From the NCBI GenBank assembly GCA_944739405.2, contig OX123183.2, positions 95,370,729 through 95,434,728 of the forward strand: DNA of 64,000 bases. The letters are read 5' to 3'. The position numbers and the translations under genes were made by a program. Source of the DNA: Euclidia mi. Lineage: Eukaryota > Arthropoda > Insecta > Lepidoptera > Erebidae. Of the stretch, positions 43,165-55,000 are shown piece after piece. Below the pieces are notes generated by a model. It saw nothing but the letters and a program-made list of their open reading frames with translations. It was not told where the DNA came from and ran no database searches. Each line of letters starts with the position of its first letter. The first letter of the stretch is position 1.

Positions 43165-44012
43165 AATACACATCGTGTGTGTGATATCGGGATGTGGATT
43201 CCGCTATTCTCGGAACGGAAATAACAGGAGAAACTTTATCTTCTAGCAGTGAGTCGGAATTTTCCTACAAATGTATTTACTTTTCTCGTATTAATGCTAT
43301 AATGAGTGTTAAGTTTACACAATATCATTGTATTGCAAATCAAAGGAACAGCTTGCATACGTATGTGTTATGAATTTTACTCACAAATTGTTATTTTGTA
43401 CATTTATTGATTTAATAGCCTTAGTGATGGGATTTGACAGTGAAAGGAGATATCGATGTTTTTTGAATGAGGGATAAATACGGAAACTAACTATCGGACA
43501 TGAATGTAAAACTGTAGCTGGAAGCGACAGCGGGTAGCCGCGGTTGCTAAGTTGACAATAAACAAAGGCATCCAGCGGTCTAATTTTCTATAGCGCGTTT
43601 GATAGTAAGCGCAGTTTAATGTACATAATTTACTTAGATACCTACCTTAAACTAGCGTCTATTAACCTAAAGCCAAGTGTTCCAGTGTAAGCGCGTGTGT
43701 GTAGGCTTACATTTCTGCATCTATAAAATAGTAGATGGATTAGGGATGCGAGTAGCATTTTTTTATTATTAAGAAGGTGTTTTTTATTACAGGTTGCCTA
43801 TTAATGACGTCACAAGAAAACTTTGGATAAATGCCGTTGGACGGCCTTGTTTGATTTAGCAGAAGTACCATCATATTTGTTCACGTCATTTTGAGAAAGA
43901 CTGTTTTTTAAAGACAGAAAGCACCTGGCGTCGTTTAAAACCGAAAGCTGTGCTTACATTACATTTATGCCCTGACATTGCACACCCGGTAGAATTATTT
44001 ATCCAAAGCTAA
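43165..44012 (+). pseudogene. THAP zinc-finger domain relic, two exons
   Basis: The first part (about 43172-43245) encodes CVISGCGFRYSRNGNNRR, matching the THAP start (CxxxGC....). After an intron ending in TTATTACAG, 43793-44012 encodes RLPINDVTRKLWINAVGRP, a TAG (43857-43859), QKYHHICSRHFEKDCFL and WRRLKPKAVLTLHL before a stop. This has the C-x2-H pair and the AVPT-like motif (here AVLT). THAP domains are DNA-binding modules of P-element-type transposases and of host factors. The stop, and the lack of an obvious donor next to FIF, make it a relic. Confidence 0.6.
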
Positions 44013-44180
44013 ACAAAAAGTGTGTAATTTTAGTTTGAACATATTAATAAAATATAATAATTACAACGATTTTAATTAATCTACCTACTTCTATATTATT
44101 TATCATATTAGTGCTATCCTGACTGATCAAAGACGTCTTGCCTTGTAGTCCGCTACATAATATTCTACCATAAAATATAA

Positions 44181-44415
44181 TATTCTTTCACATTCACACA
44201 ACATTATCTGGTCCCAAACTAAGCATATCTTGTACTACGGGTACTAGACAATCGATAAACATGCATATATACTTTTCTGTAAATATATTACATATTACAC
44301 ATAGTACCATCCAGTCCAAGACAAACATCCATATTCATGCACACAAATGTTTGACTTGAGCGGGAATCAAACCCGCAAGCTTCGGTGTGGCAGTCGGATT
44401 ACCTACAACTCTAAA
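44181..44415 (-). mobile_element. tRNA-derived SINE
   Basis: The minus strand contains the B-box-like GGGTTTGATTCCCGC, then TCAAGTCAAACATTTGTGTGCATG and the 3' part ATGCTTAGTTTGGGACCAGA. The same 3' part occurs at 7975-8090. Confidence 0.65.
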
Positions 44416-44737
44416 AAAATCAACGTGATATGATGCGACGCAAACAAATTGCCAAAGCCTGCCGTGCCGCATTAGCCAATCTGGTATAATTCGTACAATA
44501 CATAATCTAAGTGACAGTTTCTTAGCATCGCATCGCAACGCATCGCTTATTAGTTTATTAATACTTTTTGTCAATAGATTTGGTCAGGTAGGAGCATATT
44601 TTTCTTAATTCAGGCCACTAGCAGTTAGCACTATTAAATTATATTATTGGTATACCTTGAAGTAAAGCAGAACTGTTGAATTGAAAGTGAATTTATCATT
44701 TTTGACTATATTCGGTATAAAATCAATATTAAGGCCG

Positions 44738-44865
44738 TACCATGGACAATATACGGATGACAGTAAACGTCCGCAGACGCTTACTGTCATTTTTCCAGAT
44801 TGCTATCGGACGTCTGAACGCTCAAGGTCACGTCCGCGACAGACGTCCGATATTGTGCACACTTG
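44738..44865. repeat. Small MITE with inverted ends and internal hairpin
   Basis: GGACAATATACGG at the left is answered by CCGATATTGTGC at the right. Inside, ATGACAGTAAACGT pairs with ACGCTTACTGTCAT (about 44757-44790). Confidence 0.5.
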
Positions 44866-44888
44866 AATGGATTTTCCTTGTCCAGATA

Positions 44889-45127
44889 CAGGCCTTGCCA
44901 CATGGCACAATTTTACGTCCAACTTGACTAAATCACTTGATGAAATCGTGACGTGTAGACGCCAGTCGTCCAATTCAAGTTCATCGGGTGGGCGGTACCA
45001 CCAGATTTTAACCAATCGGGTGGGCGGAATGCAAATCAGTGATTTGATTGTGTCGTGTAGACGGGCAAAGCCAATTCGATTGAAAATTTGATCAGTGGTA
45101 AAATTGTATCGTGTGGCAAGGCCTTAC
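44889..45127. mobile_element. MITE, 0.24 kb
   Basis: The left end AGGCCTTGCCACATGGCACA then ATTTTA is the inverse of the right end TAAAATTGTATCGTGTGGCA then AGGCCT. No ORF. Confidence 0.6.
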
Positions 45128-45131
45128 CCTT

Positions 45132-45169
45132 CTGTCGCGACTTACTGTCGCGACAGTAAGTCACGACAG
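45132..45169. repeat. Near-perfect palindrome, about 18-bp arms
   Basis: CTGTCGCGACTTACTGTCG meets CGACAGTAAGTCACGACAG with no loop and one bulge or mismatch. Confidence 0.85.
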
Positions 45170-45931
45170 ATAGTTTGTGCGGGCCTTTAAACACGTGATT
45201 TTTTTAGTACTGTCTGTCTGGCAAGTCTTTGCAAAGCACTGTCCGGCGTCAACAGCAAAAACTACAATTTCAATATTTTAGTTGTTTATTTATACGGCTT
45301 AAATATATCGACACATACTAAAGTTAGACATTTGACCAAAAATATTTATCGATAAATCATCACTGTTACGACCAACACTCGGTTTCCTAACTCTATGTTT
45401 TGTCTACTGTTTGCCTACCACGATTCTGCTATAAGAGCGTGCTGCTAAACCTATCGACAGCTCTTTCTATCATACTGCATGTGCCATTAGAAAGAAGATA
45501 TCAATCATAGCAACCGCTGTTGTTATTTAGTGTTACTTCTATGCCTTAGGTTATATTTCTTTGGAAATTATACATTTTCATTGTCAAAAACTAACGATAC
45601 GACAGCAAGTAGGCAAAGCGCGCGAAATGACAGTGTCCGACGATGTGACCACAGAGTACCTTTGGATGTGACCGCGTGGCCTGACAGTAAACAAAAACGA
45701 ATTTGCCTCAGCCCGAGCCATGGGGGCTACCGGTGAGTAACGTTTAAATTTCGTTAGGATTTTGTCAAAAATAAACTTATGTTCAATTTAATATGATTTA
45801 TTACTATAATTCTATAAAATAAGAACATAAAACAATGTTCTTAATTTTGGCCATATTATAAAATTTCATGTGGCCCATGCTCAAAGTTAAGTGCCGGCAC
45901 ATGGTGTCCCCCATGGCGTTCAACGTGTTAA

Positions 45932-47060
45932 GTTAATCGTCTTTTTGCGCCAGAGTTGCGTTTCTTAACAACTCCATCGAAAAACATTCTACATAATCAT
46001 CGAACGCTCTTAACTATAACTGAGTTAAAAAGAAATAAATACAATAATCTGTGTTAATTTAGAAATTTAAAGTTGTATATAGTGAAGTAATACTTGTAAA
46101 ACATCGTCACTTATCAGAATTGAAATCTTGATTTGCAAACGCGGTATGTAAGTTTGAAAACGCCGAACTAAGATCAGGCTCTTCTGCATCTACTTAAATC
46201 ATATTTAGTATTTTGCGTGATCCTGATATCTTTATAAGTATTCCTTTTTATTTAAAAAACTGAATAAATTGAATTTTCTAAACTACAAAGTAAATTAAGC
46301 ATAGAATACGAAAACGCCCCAATTTTCTTCTTCTTCCAATGAACATCGGCCGAACTGATAATCGATTACGGCGCTCGCGCCAACCATACTCCCCGTGCCC
46401 CGTCCCATGCATACGTCGTGCGTTGTTGCGCGAAACAAATATCAGATGAAACGTTATTCGATTCTATATCGCCGAAAGTAAATAAGATACGAAAATTCTA
46501 AAAACACATTTTTGTAGAGTTTGTATTCCTTATCCAATTTAGCTATTTAACGCGATTTTGGTCTGTGGTCACATGGAACTCTATTCTACGGATAGGTCGA
46601 CATATAGGTATAACATTTACTTTAGAGGAGACCCTAGAGAACTTAAAACTATGTTCATTTGATTTAAACTGCTTACAATTATTAGAAAAATAAAACCTAA
46701 AGTAATAATATAATTAAGAATTCAATGCTCCTACACATCGTTACTCAGTAAGACGGTTAAGCTCCAGACTGTCTTCGGGCAAAGGCAACGACGTACTCTG
46801 CCAAGTAATTTTGGGTCAGCCAGTGAGTGACCCTCATAACTTATAGTACTTGGAAGAGCTACACAAACTGACTGCCAAGTTTCATGCTATATGCGTCAGT
46901 CCTTACTAAACTGCCCTACAAATGAACCATCCAAATTTAAAGAAATATTTTTTATATTCCCATTTGATCGCTCTGAAATAGCGCTTATATGTAAGTAGTT
47001 TAACCTTTTCCGATGGCGTTTGGTTGTCAATTTGCCACTCACAAAGAGTCCTAAGTGGTC
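45932..47060. other. No recognisable gene
   Basis: AT-rich DNA; the GC-richer stretch at 46360-46440 shows no coding signal. Confidence 0.45.
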
Positions 47061-47066
47061 GCGAAA

Positions 47067-47275
47067 TCTTAATATATAAAATCCTTGCGTTACTGACTGA
47101 CTGACAGACACGCTACAGCCGAAACTAATGGGCGCAGGAAACTGAAATTTGGCATGTATATTCCTTGGGGACCGTAGGGGTGCACTAAGAAGGGATTTCC
47201 CGAAATTCCCACGGGATCGGCCAAAACGGGTAAATTTAAAAAAAAAATCAGGCGTAGCTGCCGGCGTCCTCTAGT
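47067..47275 (+). mobile_element. Short non-autonomous Helitron, 209 bp
   Basis: Same termini and nearly the same sequence as 42463-42669 (TC start, CTCTAGT end). Confidence 0.75.
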
Positions 47276-48090
47276 CAGAAATATTTTGTACGTCACTCAC
47301 TGTACTGGGGTTTTTGTGTACCTATGTATATTCGTATAATGTAAGTCCAATAATGTTTGATTCCTCTTTTTTGTTCCTTTTATTATATAAATGGATAAAA
47401 TATATAGAGTTCCCTGAGTCAATAGTTCAGATAATAACATTATCAGTGATTTCTAGATCTATAAGAAGATGAGGTGTAAAGCTTTCAATAACTCATTCAA
47501 ATACACAAAAGATTTTCAGCGTCACGAACTCAGAAATTACTAAATACTTCCATTTCGATGGAATTCAATTAAACTCAAATAACGCTCCTGTTAATGTTTC
47601 TGCAGCAATTATTATTATGGCTATAAATATATATATATATATATCGACTCGCACGCCCTATTTAGCTTTGTAAATGAAAATTGCTTCAGGGTCACCCGCG
47701 ACCCTTTTACAACGTCACGCGTCGCCACCGCAGCCTGTTGCAAGTATAGCTACGAGTATATGTAAGTAGACTGCGTAGTGTCAACTGGTACAAATGATGG
47801 CATTAATCGTTAAAAGTAAATAGTATAGCCAGTTTCAAATTCACTGACATTGATTTGCTATTGGAATAAAAAAGTACTGGGACATGTATAGGAAGCCCTT
47901 ATTGTTATTTTTATGGAAATATATCGTGATTGTGCCCTAAAAATTTGCTACCTGCTCCAACGTATCAAAATGTGACATAGTTCTTTAGAGACAACAAACG
48001 TGGGGATGTAGTAATTTATAATATAATCAATATGTAAAGCGAACATAAACGTAATACCTACAGTGTGTCGAAATTAAGGAAAATTACACT

Positions 48091-48615
48091 TTATTTTTTA
48101 TACTCCTCATGTACTCATTTGTCGGAGGGTAGGGTTTCACCGAAGCATTCCTCGCTACCCCGACGTGTACTGGCCCGCCAGATGGTCAGGCGGGCCCCGA
48201 ACGAAACCCCCTTGGCGGCGGATGAAGGTGTTGGGCTCCGCCGCCAAAACACCCAGCGGCCGCAGAGGATAGGGAGTACGGCAACGCAACACCGCATCTC
48301 CTCTTTCTCTGCGGCCCCACCGTGACACAATGATGGTGCGCCCCCATTTGGTCGCGGTAGATAGGGCGCGCGGCAACGCAACACCGACACGCCTCTCCTC
48401 CCGCGACCGCACCCGACTGCGAGGGACAGACAGAACTGTCCCCCGCACCTGCACCCGCACCTTTGGACGCATCCTACGCAGGCCTCACGCAAGCCCACGT
48501 GGAGCGTACCCTCCCGGGATCCCGCTTAGCTTCACAGTGGGTGTTGTACCTAAAACCCACGGTTACTGAGCCCCCCCACCACGACAAGGTGGTGATCCCA
48601 CGGGGGAAGGGGGGA
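48091..48615 (-). mobile_element. GC-rich retroelement with 13-bp target duplication
   Basis: GGAAAATTACACT occurs at 48078-48090 and 48616-48628. Between them is 525 bp, GC-rich, ending at the low side in TTATTTTTTATAC (a degenerate A-rich tail on the minus strand). The open frames inside (79-127 codons, both strands) overlap each other and show no recognisable domain, so they probably reflect base composition. The 48520-48600 part is shared with 32430-32530. Confidence 0.75.
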
Positions 48616-48984
48616 GGAAAATTACACTAAAATTTTCATAATAATATGTCTTTTAATACTGTGATAATATAGTAGTTTAATAGTTTCACCACAGACTACT
48701 AAGGGTTTCCTTAAAATTCTTCACAAGAACATTATATTTTGTTTTTAACCTGATAAGCCGAAATTAATTATTGCCGTCACTGCAAATTCATATTTATAAC
48801 AATTATAATTATCTTTATACTTAAGATACAAATCTAATCATGAACCTATTTTTGTACATTGGCGCTGTCGGCGAATTTTATTTTGAAGAAAAACAAGCTC
48901 TATCGCTCATCTCTAGTGTGGGGGACTTTTATTTTATCTCAAGGTCATAAACCTTATCAGATTATCTCATTTCTCAATGTTAAG

Positions 48985-49052
48985 TAAATGGGTATATAAA
49001 TAGAAAGGAAATTGTAGAAATGTATCAGAAAAGTGCAAACCAATTAAACAAT
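48985..49052 (+). promoter_or_regulatory. Lipase B core promoter and 5' UTR
   Basis: TATATAAATAG at about 48991-49001 lies some 50-60 bases before the ATG. The transcript would start near 49020-49030 (ATGTATCAGAAAAGT), giving a short leader. Confidence 0.6.
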
Positions 49053-49089
49053 ATGTTTAAATTAGTCGCCATTTTCTTCTTGTCGTTGG
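49053..49089 (+). CDS. Lipase B exon 1 (signal peptide)
   Basis: ATG TTT AAA ... TTG G, donor GTAAGT (49090-49095). Gene C has the same exon with the donor changed to GAAAGC. Confidence 0.85.
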
Positions 49090-52000
49090 GTAAGTTCTAG
49101 CTTTATTTTTTTTGTCTTGAAGCGGTCATAGTCGAATAGTTAACATCAAGTTTTGTAAGTCTAGTGATGAAAAGATTAAGTTTAGAATGAAACCTACTGA
49201 TTGAATTATGCTGAAAATATCTATCTAAACATTGATTTATACCTAACATTCCTATATTGTTCCACTGACTGCTAGGCACGGGCCGCTTTATATTATAAAA
49301 AGAGTTTTAAGAACACATATTCCACCATGCTTGCCATGTGCGGGTTGACAGACTTCAAACGTCCTTAGAGATACCTCGTGATTAACTCAAGCATGCAGAT
49401 TTCCTTTTGATTTTCCATTTTCCCACGATATTTTCCTTCGCCGCTTTGCAAGCGATTAAAATTTAATATATACATAATTATCCTCTTAAAGTCAGCGATG
49501 CGCACCGGGTTGAACTGGAGTCTTAGCCACTTAGCCGATCAGGCAGTTTGCCCAGTCCGTCATCAAACGTGCCAGTGGCAGTACAATTTGTATGAAGAAG
49601 AAGCAGTGCACACTTAGCCAGATCCGATCAATTGAGTGGATCGGGCTCATAAAACAGTTATTTTTATTAGGAAAACAATTAATATACAAGTCATGCATTT
49701 CAACTTTTGTGGTCAAAAATTAAATATTAGGACTTACCAAACTGCCTTTCGGGATATATGTACCAATACCACGTACCTTTCTTTTAAGTGTCCGACATTT
49801 TGGCCACTCTGTCCAACTAAGTGGGACCATTCGCTTAGTCCATAACAATATCTCTAATGTCAAATTTGAGATTTTTAAGCACAAATACTTAAAATGTGGG
49901 CAACATTTTTTTGTGACACAGAAAATTGATTAAGTATGAGATAATTAGTGTTTAAATTGTTCTCAACGCGAAATTCTCAATTCAGAAGCCAGCCGTCGGT
50001 CTCTCCACTAGGCTATTTGCTTAAGTTTAAAATTATCTGATTTTAATTGGTTTGAGGATCTGAATAAGATTATTAATTTATCTGTTTATGCAATATGTTA
50101 ATTTGCATTTGCAAAATATTTTCATAATACAATATACGGCCGGTTTCTGAATTGAGAATTTCGCGTTGAGAACAATTAGAACACTAATTATATACTACTG
50201 AATCAATTTTCCGTTTCACAAAAAATTGTTGATCACATTTTGAGTATTTGTGCTTATAAAATCTAAAATTTGACAGAACATAATATGATCAACTCATGAT
50301 CAAATCCATATCAACTCTATATTCGCGTTACTGAAAACATTTGACATTTGTCAAAACTCACTTAGCACTGATAAATTGATAAAAAAATAATTATACAACT
50401 TTGGCCTTTTAACCTTAACCCGTGATCACGAGTAATATGATAGCCCGTATGTCAAACTGTCCACACTACGGTTGCCAAGCAGCGGTTACGTCATACTGAC
50501 GTCTACACAACAAGAAGGTCGTCAAACAGAATTTAAAGAAAAAAGGTTCAAACACTATTCAATATTTGGAACAAATAGATTACAACATTATTAGGAACAA
50601 ATAGAAGGCATAGAAAATATAAATTAGAGATTTCCGTGTTAAATCAATCGAAATAATTTCGCTGTGGCCTCCACGGAGGTGTAATTCTATATAGCTCCAT
50701 GGTGGCCACCATGGAGGTATATAGAATTATACCTCAAATATACCTGGCCACAAATATTTTGTATTAAAAATAAAACAAACTGACTTTGACATAACATACA
50801 CGTTCCGTTTTCACTATGATACCGAATTGAACTAATTCAACAAACAGTTCATTAAAATTAAATAATCGTTGAAATAATTTGAAATACAACTTTATTTCGA
50901 CTTTTTAGTTATTTCCGCATAAAAATAATTAACTGACAAGTGTGCTTCTTTGTAAAATGTTATTTAATACGAATTTATGGTTAGTACCGGTTTTTTTACT
51001 TGTATCGGAACGTACTAGTGTTGTTTGGTTTGAGTTATTCATGATTTGAAGAAAACTCAGTTGAAAGTGCTTTGAAAAAATCTCACTCTGACCTGTGAAA
51101 CAGAAAAAACTTAAGTTGACTTCAACTAGTTCAGAAATTTTCAACTGATGAAAGCTGAAATTCTCAATTCAGAAACCGGCCGATAGACTGTCTCGTTGGT
51201 CTCGGACTGCCTCGTTGGTCTCGCGGCATAAATGTGCTCGTGGGATTGGGAGGTCTCGGGTTCGATTCCCGGGTCGGGCAAAGTGTTATTGGGTTTTTCC
51301 GTTAGGAAATTCTCAGTAGCAGCACGGAGTCTGGTAATGAGCCCGGTACGGCAATAGGCACGTCCCCTATTACGTGGGACCTAAAAATTCATGGCGAAAT
51401 GTGGGTGTAATATTACACCTCTGCTTACCCCTTCGGGGATACAGGCAGGAGTCTATAAATAAAAAAAAAACAATATGGACAGTATACTTATTTACCTAAA
51501 ATAATTTTAAACAGTGTACGATGATATAAGACCCTATTTTCATTCAATGTTACTTGGTAAATCAGAATAAACTGTTTACTTTTACAGAATAAGACTGCAC
51601 GGTAGGTACGTGTGCTTGTATGTGTTAGGTACCTGCAATGCGAGCTCGCGGCGATCAGCTGAACGGCAGCGGCGGTCAATATACCGAGCTGATTTTTGAA
51701 AAGCATGATCACGAAAAAATGTTTTTAAGTTTTATTGAGTTATTTTTTCATGTATTACTACTCAATTATAGTAGTCTATTCACCCCTGAAAATATTTTGC
51801 AAACGCATATCAACACACTGCATAAATTCTTGCGTTACTAACTGACAGACAAAGCTCAGCCGCATCAACTAGGAGCATTAAGCTGAAATTTCGCATGTAT
51901 GTTCCTTGACGATCATAAAGGCGCACTAAGAAAGGACTTCCCAAACTTTCCACGGGCTTAGGAAGAAACGTTTAAATTACAAAAATCTTTAGCGATTAAA

Positions 52001-55000
52001 TAATAATTTATGATTATTTGTTTTCAGCATGCCATGGCTTTTCGCAGCCTTCAAGATCGGTAAAATCTACTGTAAACCGGTATTTCTTTTACCAAAAGTA
52101 AGTTCACCTTATTATTTTAACACATTAGAAAATTAATATAAAACATATTTTAATCAACAAAAAAATATTAATATAATTTTAGTTGTCATATTATTTTGAA
52201 TTAGTTTTTATTTGTATCATCATCATCTTCATAGTTCTAGGACAGTTTTCCCAGTTGGGGTCCGTTTAATAATCTAAATAAATTTGTGTCTAAATATTAG
52301 CTTTTCCACCGAGCATCTGCCATCTGACCTCCCCAACCCATAGGAATACCGACATTCCATGGTTAAGACTAGTAATGTTATTCAGAGCCACTACTTCCCC
52401 ATAACGACTGTCAAGGATCTTCATGACTGCTGGGACCGACGGCTTAATGTGCTCTCCGAGGCAAGGGGAAAGTGATAATTGACAATTTTATACGCACATA
52501 ATTTCAAAAAGGGAGTAGTGCGCGCTGTGGACTCAAACATGTTGTGGACTCAAGTCTGTTGGTATCTTCACTAGACTACGGCTATTGCTATATATGTATA
52601 ACTATGCATATTTTACCGATATTTTAAAGGTCTTCCGGGCTCTCACCTAGTGAAATAACTGTGGCCGATGGAGTCACGATGAGTAATCCCTCACTAACCT
52701 GTGTTATTCTAATCCATGGTCACGAAGGCAGTGTCAATGACGGTTTTAACTCACTTATAATACCTAGTAAGTATTTTCAATAAGCAAAATGTTTACTTTT
52801 AGTGTAACGTTAAATGTGTTACAGCATACTACATAAAAAGAAATTTCTGTGCTAATATGATAAAGCTAAAGAGTTTGTTTGTTTGGCTGGTTAGCGCTAT
52901 TTCATTGATGTTGCTGCTGTTGGAATCCGAGGTCCGCTTACTAGTCTTACCGGATTTGATTGAATATTTTCCACAGAGCGATTGCTTGACTGACTTTCCC
53001 AACTCAAAGTAGCGAAATTACATGGTTTAGACTAGCGTCACTTTTTCCGATATATAAACTCCATATAACGACAGTCAGAAGTCTTCATGATGGCCGTGAC
53101 CGACGGCTTAATTTGCTCTCCGAGGCACGGGGCAAAAGATTAGTAACAATCCAATACGCAGATAACGCCGAAAAGTCAGTGGTGTGCGCCCTGGATTTGA
53201 ACCCGATACCCTTCCTGCATAGCAGTTTGTTGGTATCTCCAATAGGTTATCGCTGCCTCACAGCTATTATAACTTCAATAAATTCGAAGGTCTGTTTTCT
53301 GTCGTTAAGCTACGTTAAACCGCTGAACTGATTTTGATACAATTTAGCTTGATTGTAGCTATTCCCTGTAGTATAAATGTATAAGTGAAAAGATGTTTAT
53401 CAACAGCACAGAATAAATGTTGCACAGAATTATAAAAAAATGTAATTTGATATTTCTCCCAGCTTAGATGTATTACATTTTAAAAAGTAATTGGATTTTA
53501 GTTATTGAAGTTTTCTTTTTCAATGCATTATTATGCGTTTGTATGATACACGCAACGATGTTACAAGTAAAAAGAAGTAGATACGTTATAGGTGTAACAA
53601 AAGCAGGACGCTAAACATGAGCCAGTTGGCAAGTTTAACATATGTGTGTGTGACGTCGCGAGCCGGCGTCATAGTTAAACTGACACATCTTGTCAACCGA
53701 AATTAAATTAAAATATGGAGTTATCGATGTGTGCGTTAGTGTACCGTTTCTACGGATTGATTACTAATTAGGTACCGTATCTACGACTTTTCTAATATCA
53801 TTGGATACACAGGACAAGTATTTGTGTATCGAGGTCGATTATTAATTGTTCTGTGAATGGGTAAATGGGAATCAGTATTTATAAATTTAGGTATATTAAA
53901 TACGAATATAAAATAATATTTATTACTTTTCTGTATACAATGGCATAGACTCAACCTTGTTTGGTATCAGATAACCGTGTTTGATTTGTTTCAGGATAAT
54001 GCATTTAATAGAGCCTTCCTTTAGATTAAAGAAGATTTTGTAAGTAAAATAACTTGTTGTATTTTCATTACAGCAATGCTTGACGCCGAGGATGTAAACA
54101 TTATTGTGGTCGACTGGTCAATTCTCTCCTCTGGCTCCTATTCAGCAGCTGTTGTCGCTGTGCCTGCAGTTGCTAAGAACGTGCAGGAATTAATAGTCAA
54201 GCTGAATACTGATGTAGCTGGCATTGTTGGAAGAATGCATATTGTGGGTTTTAACCTCGGAGCCCATATCGCTGGTATTGCTGCGCGACAGCTTACATCA
54301 CTCCAGGTTGCAAGAATCACTGGTAAATACTTTTTTCGTTTATATTTTTTTCAATTACTTTTTTAGGCTAACATTTGACTCTGATCTCGCCTGATGTTAA
54401 GCGAAGATACGGTCGAAGATGGAGCACGCTTGCCTAGAAGGTACCTATTCGGCCGCGACTTGAAAATAAGCTAATATATTGCACAAGATATTTACATTAC
54501 GAGCAAACGTAAATTTCAGTCCTCGGAACGTATTCCTAAACTGTGTATGCGAATGCGAAGCCCTTAAATGATCAAAAATATCATATACGAGGAATGAGAT
54601 TAATTTTACATAATTATAATCTCCACATTTATAGATGTTCTGAAGGTATTTATGAAAGGCAGGTAATTTTCCATGATATATTTAAAATGTAAAGAGAATA
54701 TCCCTTACTGCCTCGTTGGTCTCGCGGCATAAATGTGCGCGTGGGATTGGGAGGTCTCGGGTTCGATTTCCGGGTCGGGCAAAGTGTTATTGGGTTTTTC
54801 CGTTAGGATATTCTCAGTAGCGGCTCGGAGTCTGGTAATGTGCCCGGTACGGCAATAGGCTCGCCCCCTATTACGTGGGACCTAAAAATTCATGGCGAAA
54901 TGTGGGTGTTATATCACACCTCTGCCTACCCCTTCGGGGATTCAGGCGTGAGTCTATAAAAAAAAAAAAAATAATATCCCTTATTGGTAGAAAAACGACA

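Larger units (their letters stand above)
42000..45927. mobile_element. piggyBac-like composite flanked by TTAA
   Basis: The left end CACGTTAAACGCCAT and the right end ATGGCGTTCAACGTG are inverted repeats, with TTAA directly outside both (41996-41999, 45928-45931). Inside the ends, GGGGGACACC.GTGTCCGGCA-type similarity continues. TTAA flanks and short TIRs are the piggyBac signature. No piggyBac transposase ORF is visible; the interior holds a Helitron, a THAP relic, a SINE and MITEs. It could be one element inflated by insertions, or two separate ends. Confidence 0.5.

Noticed and set aside
48065..48569. Overlapping open frames of 79-127 codons in the GC-rich segment
   Set aside because: They overlap on both strands, show no domain, and lie entirely inside a retroelement with a target-site duplication; they are explained by base composition.
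51207..51285. tRNA-like A/B-box segments (also at 54708, 58640-58711, 44330)
   Set aside because: They continue into SINE bodies with A-rich tails and target duplications; they are SINE heads, not tRNA genes.
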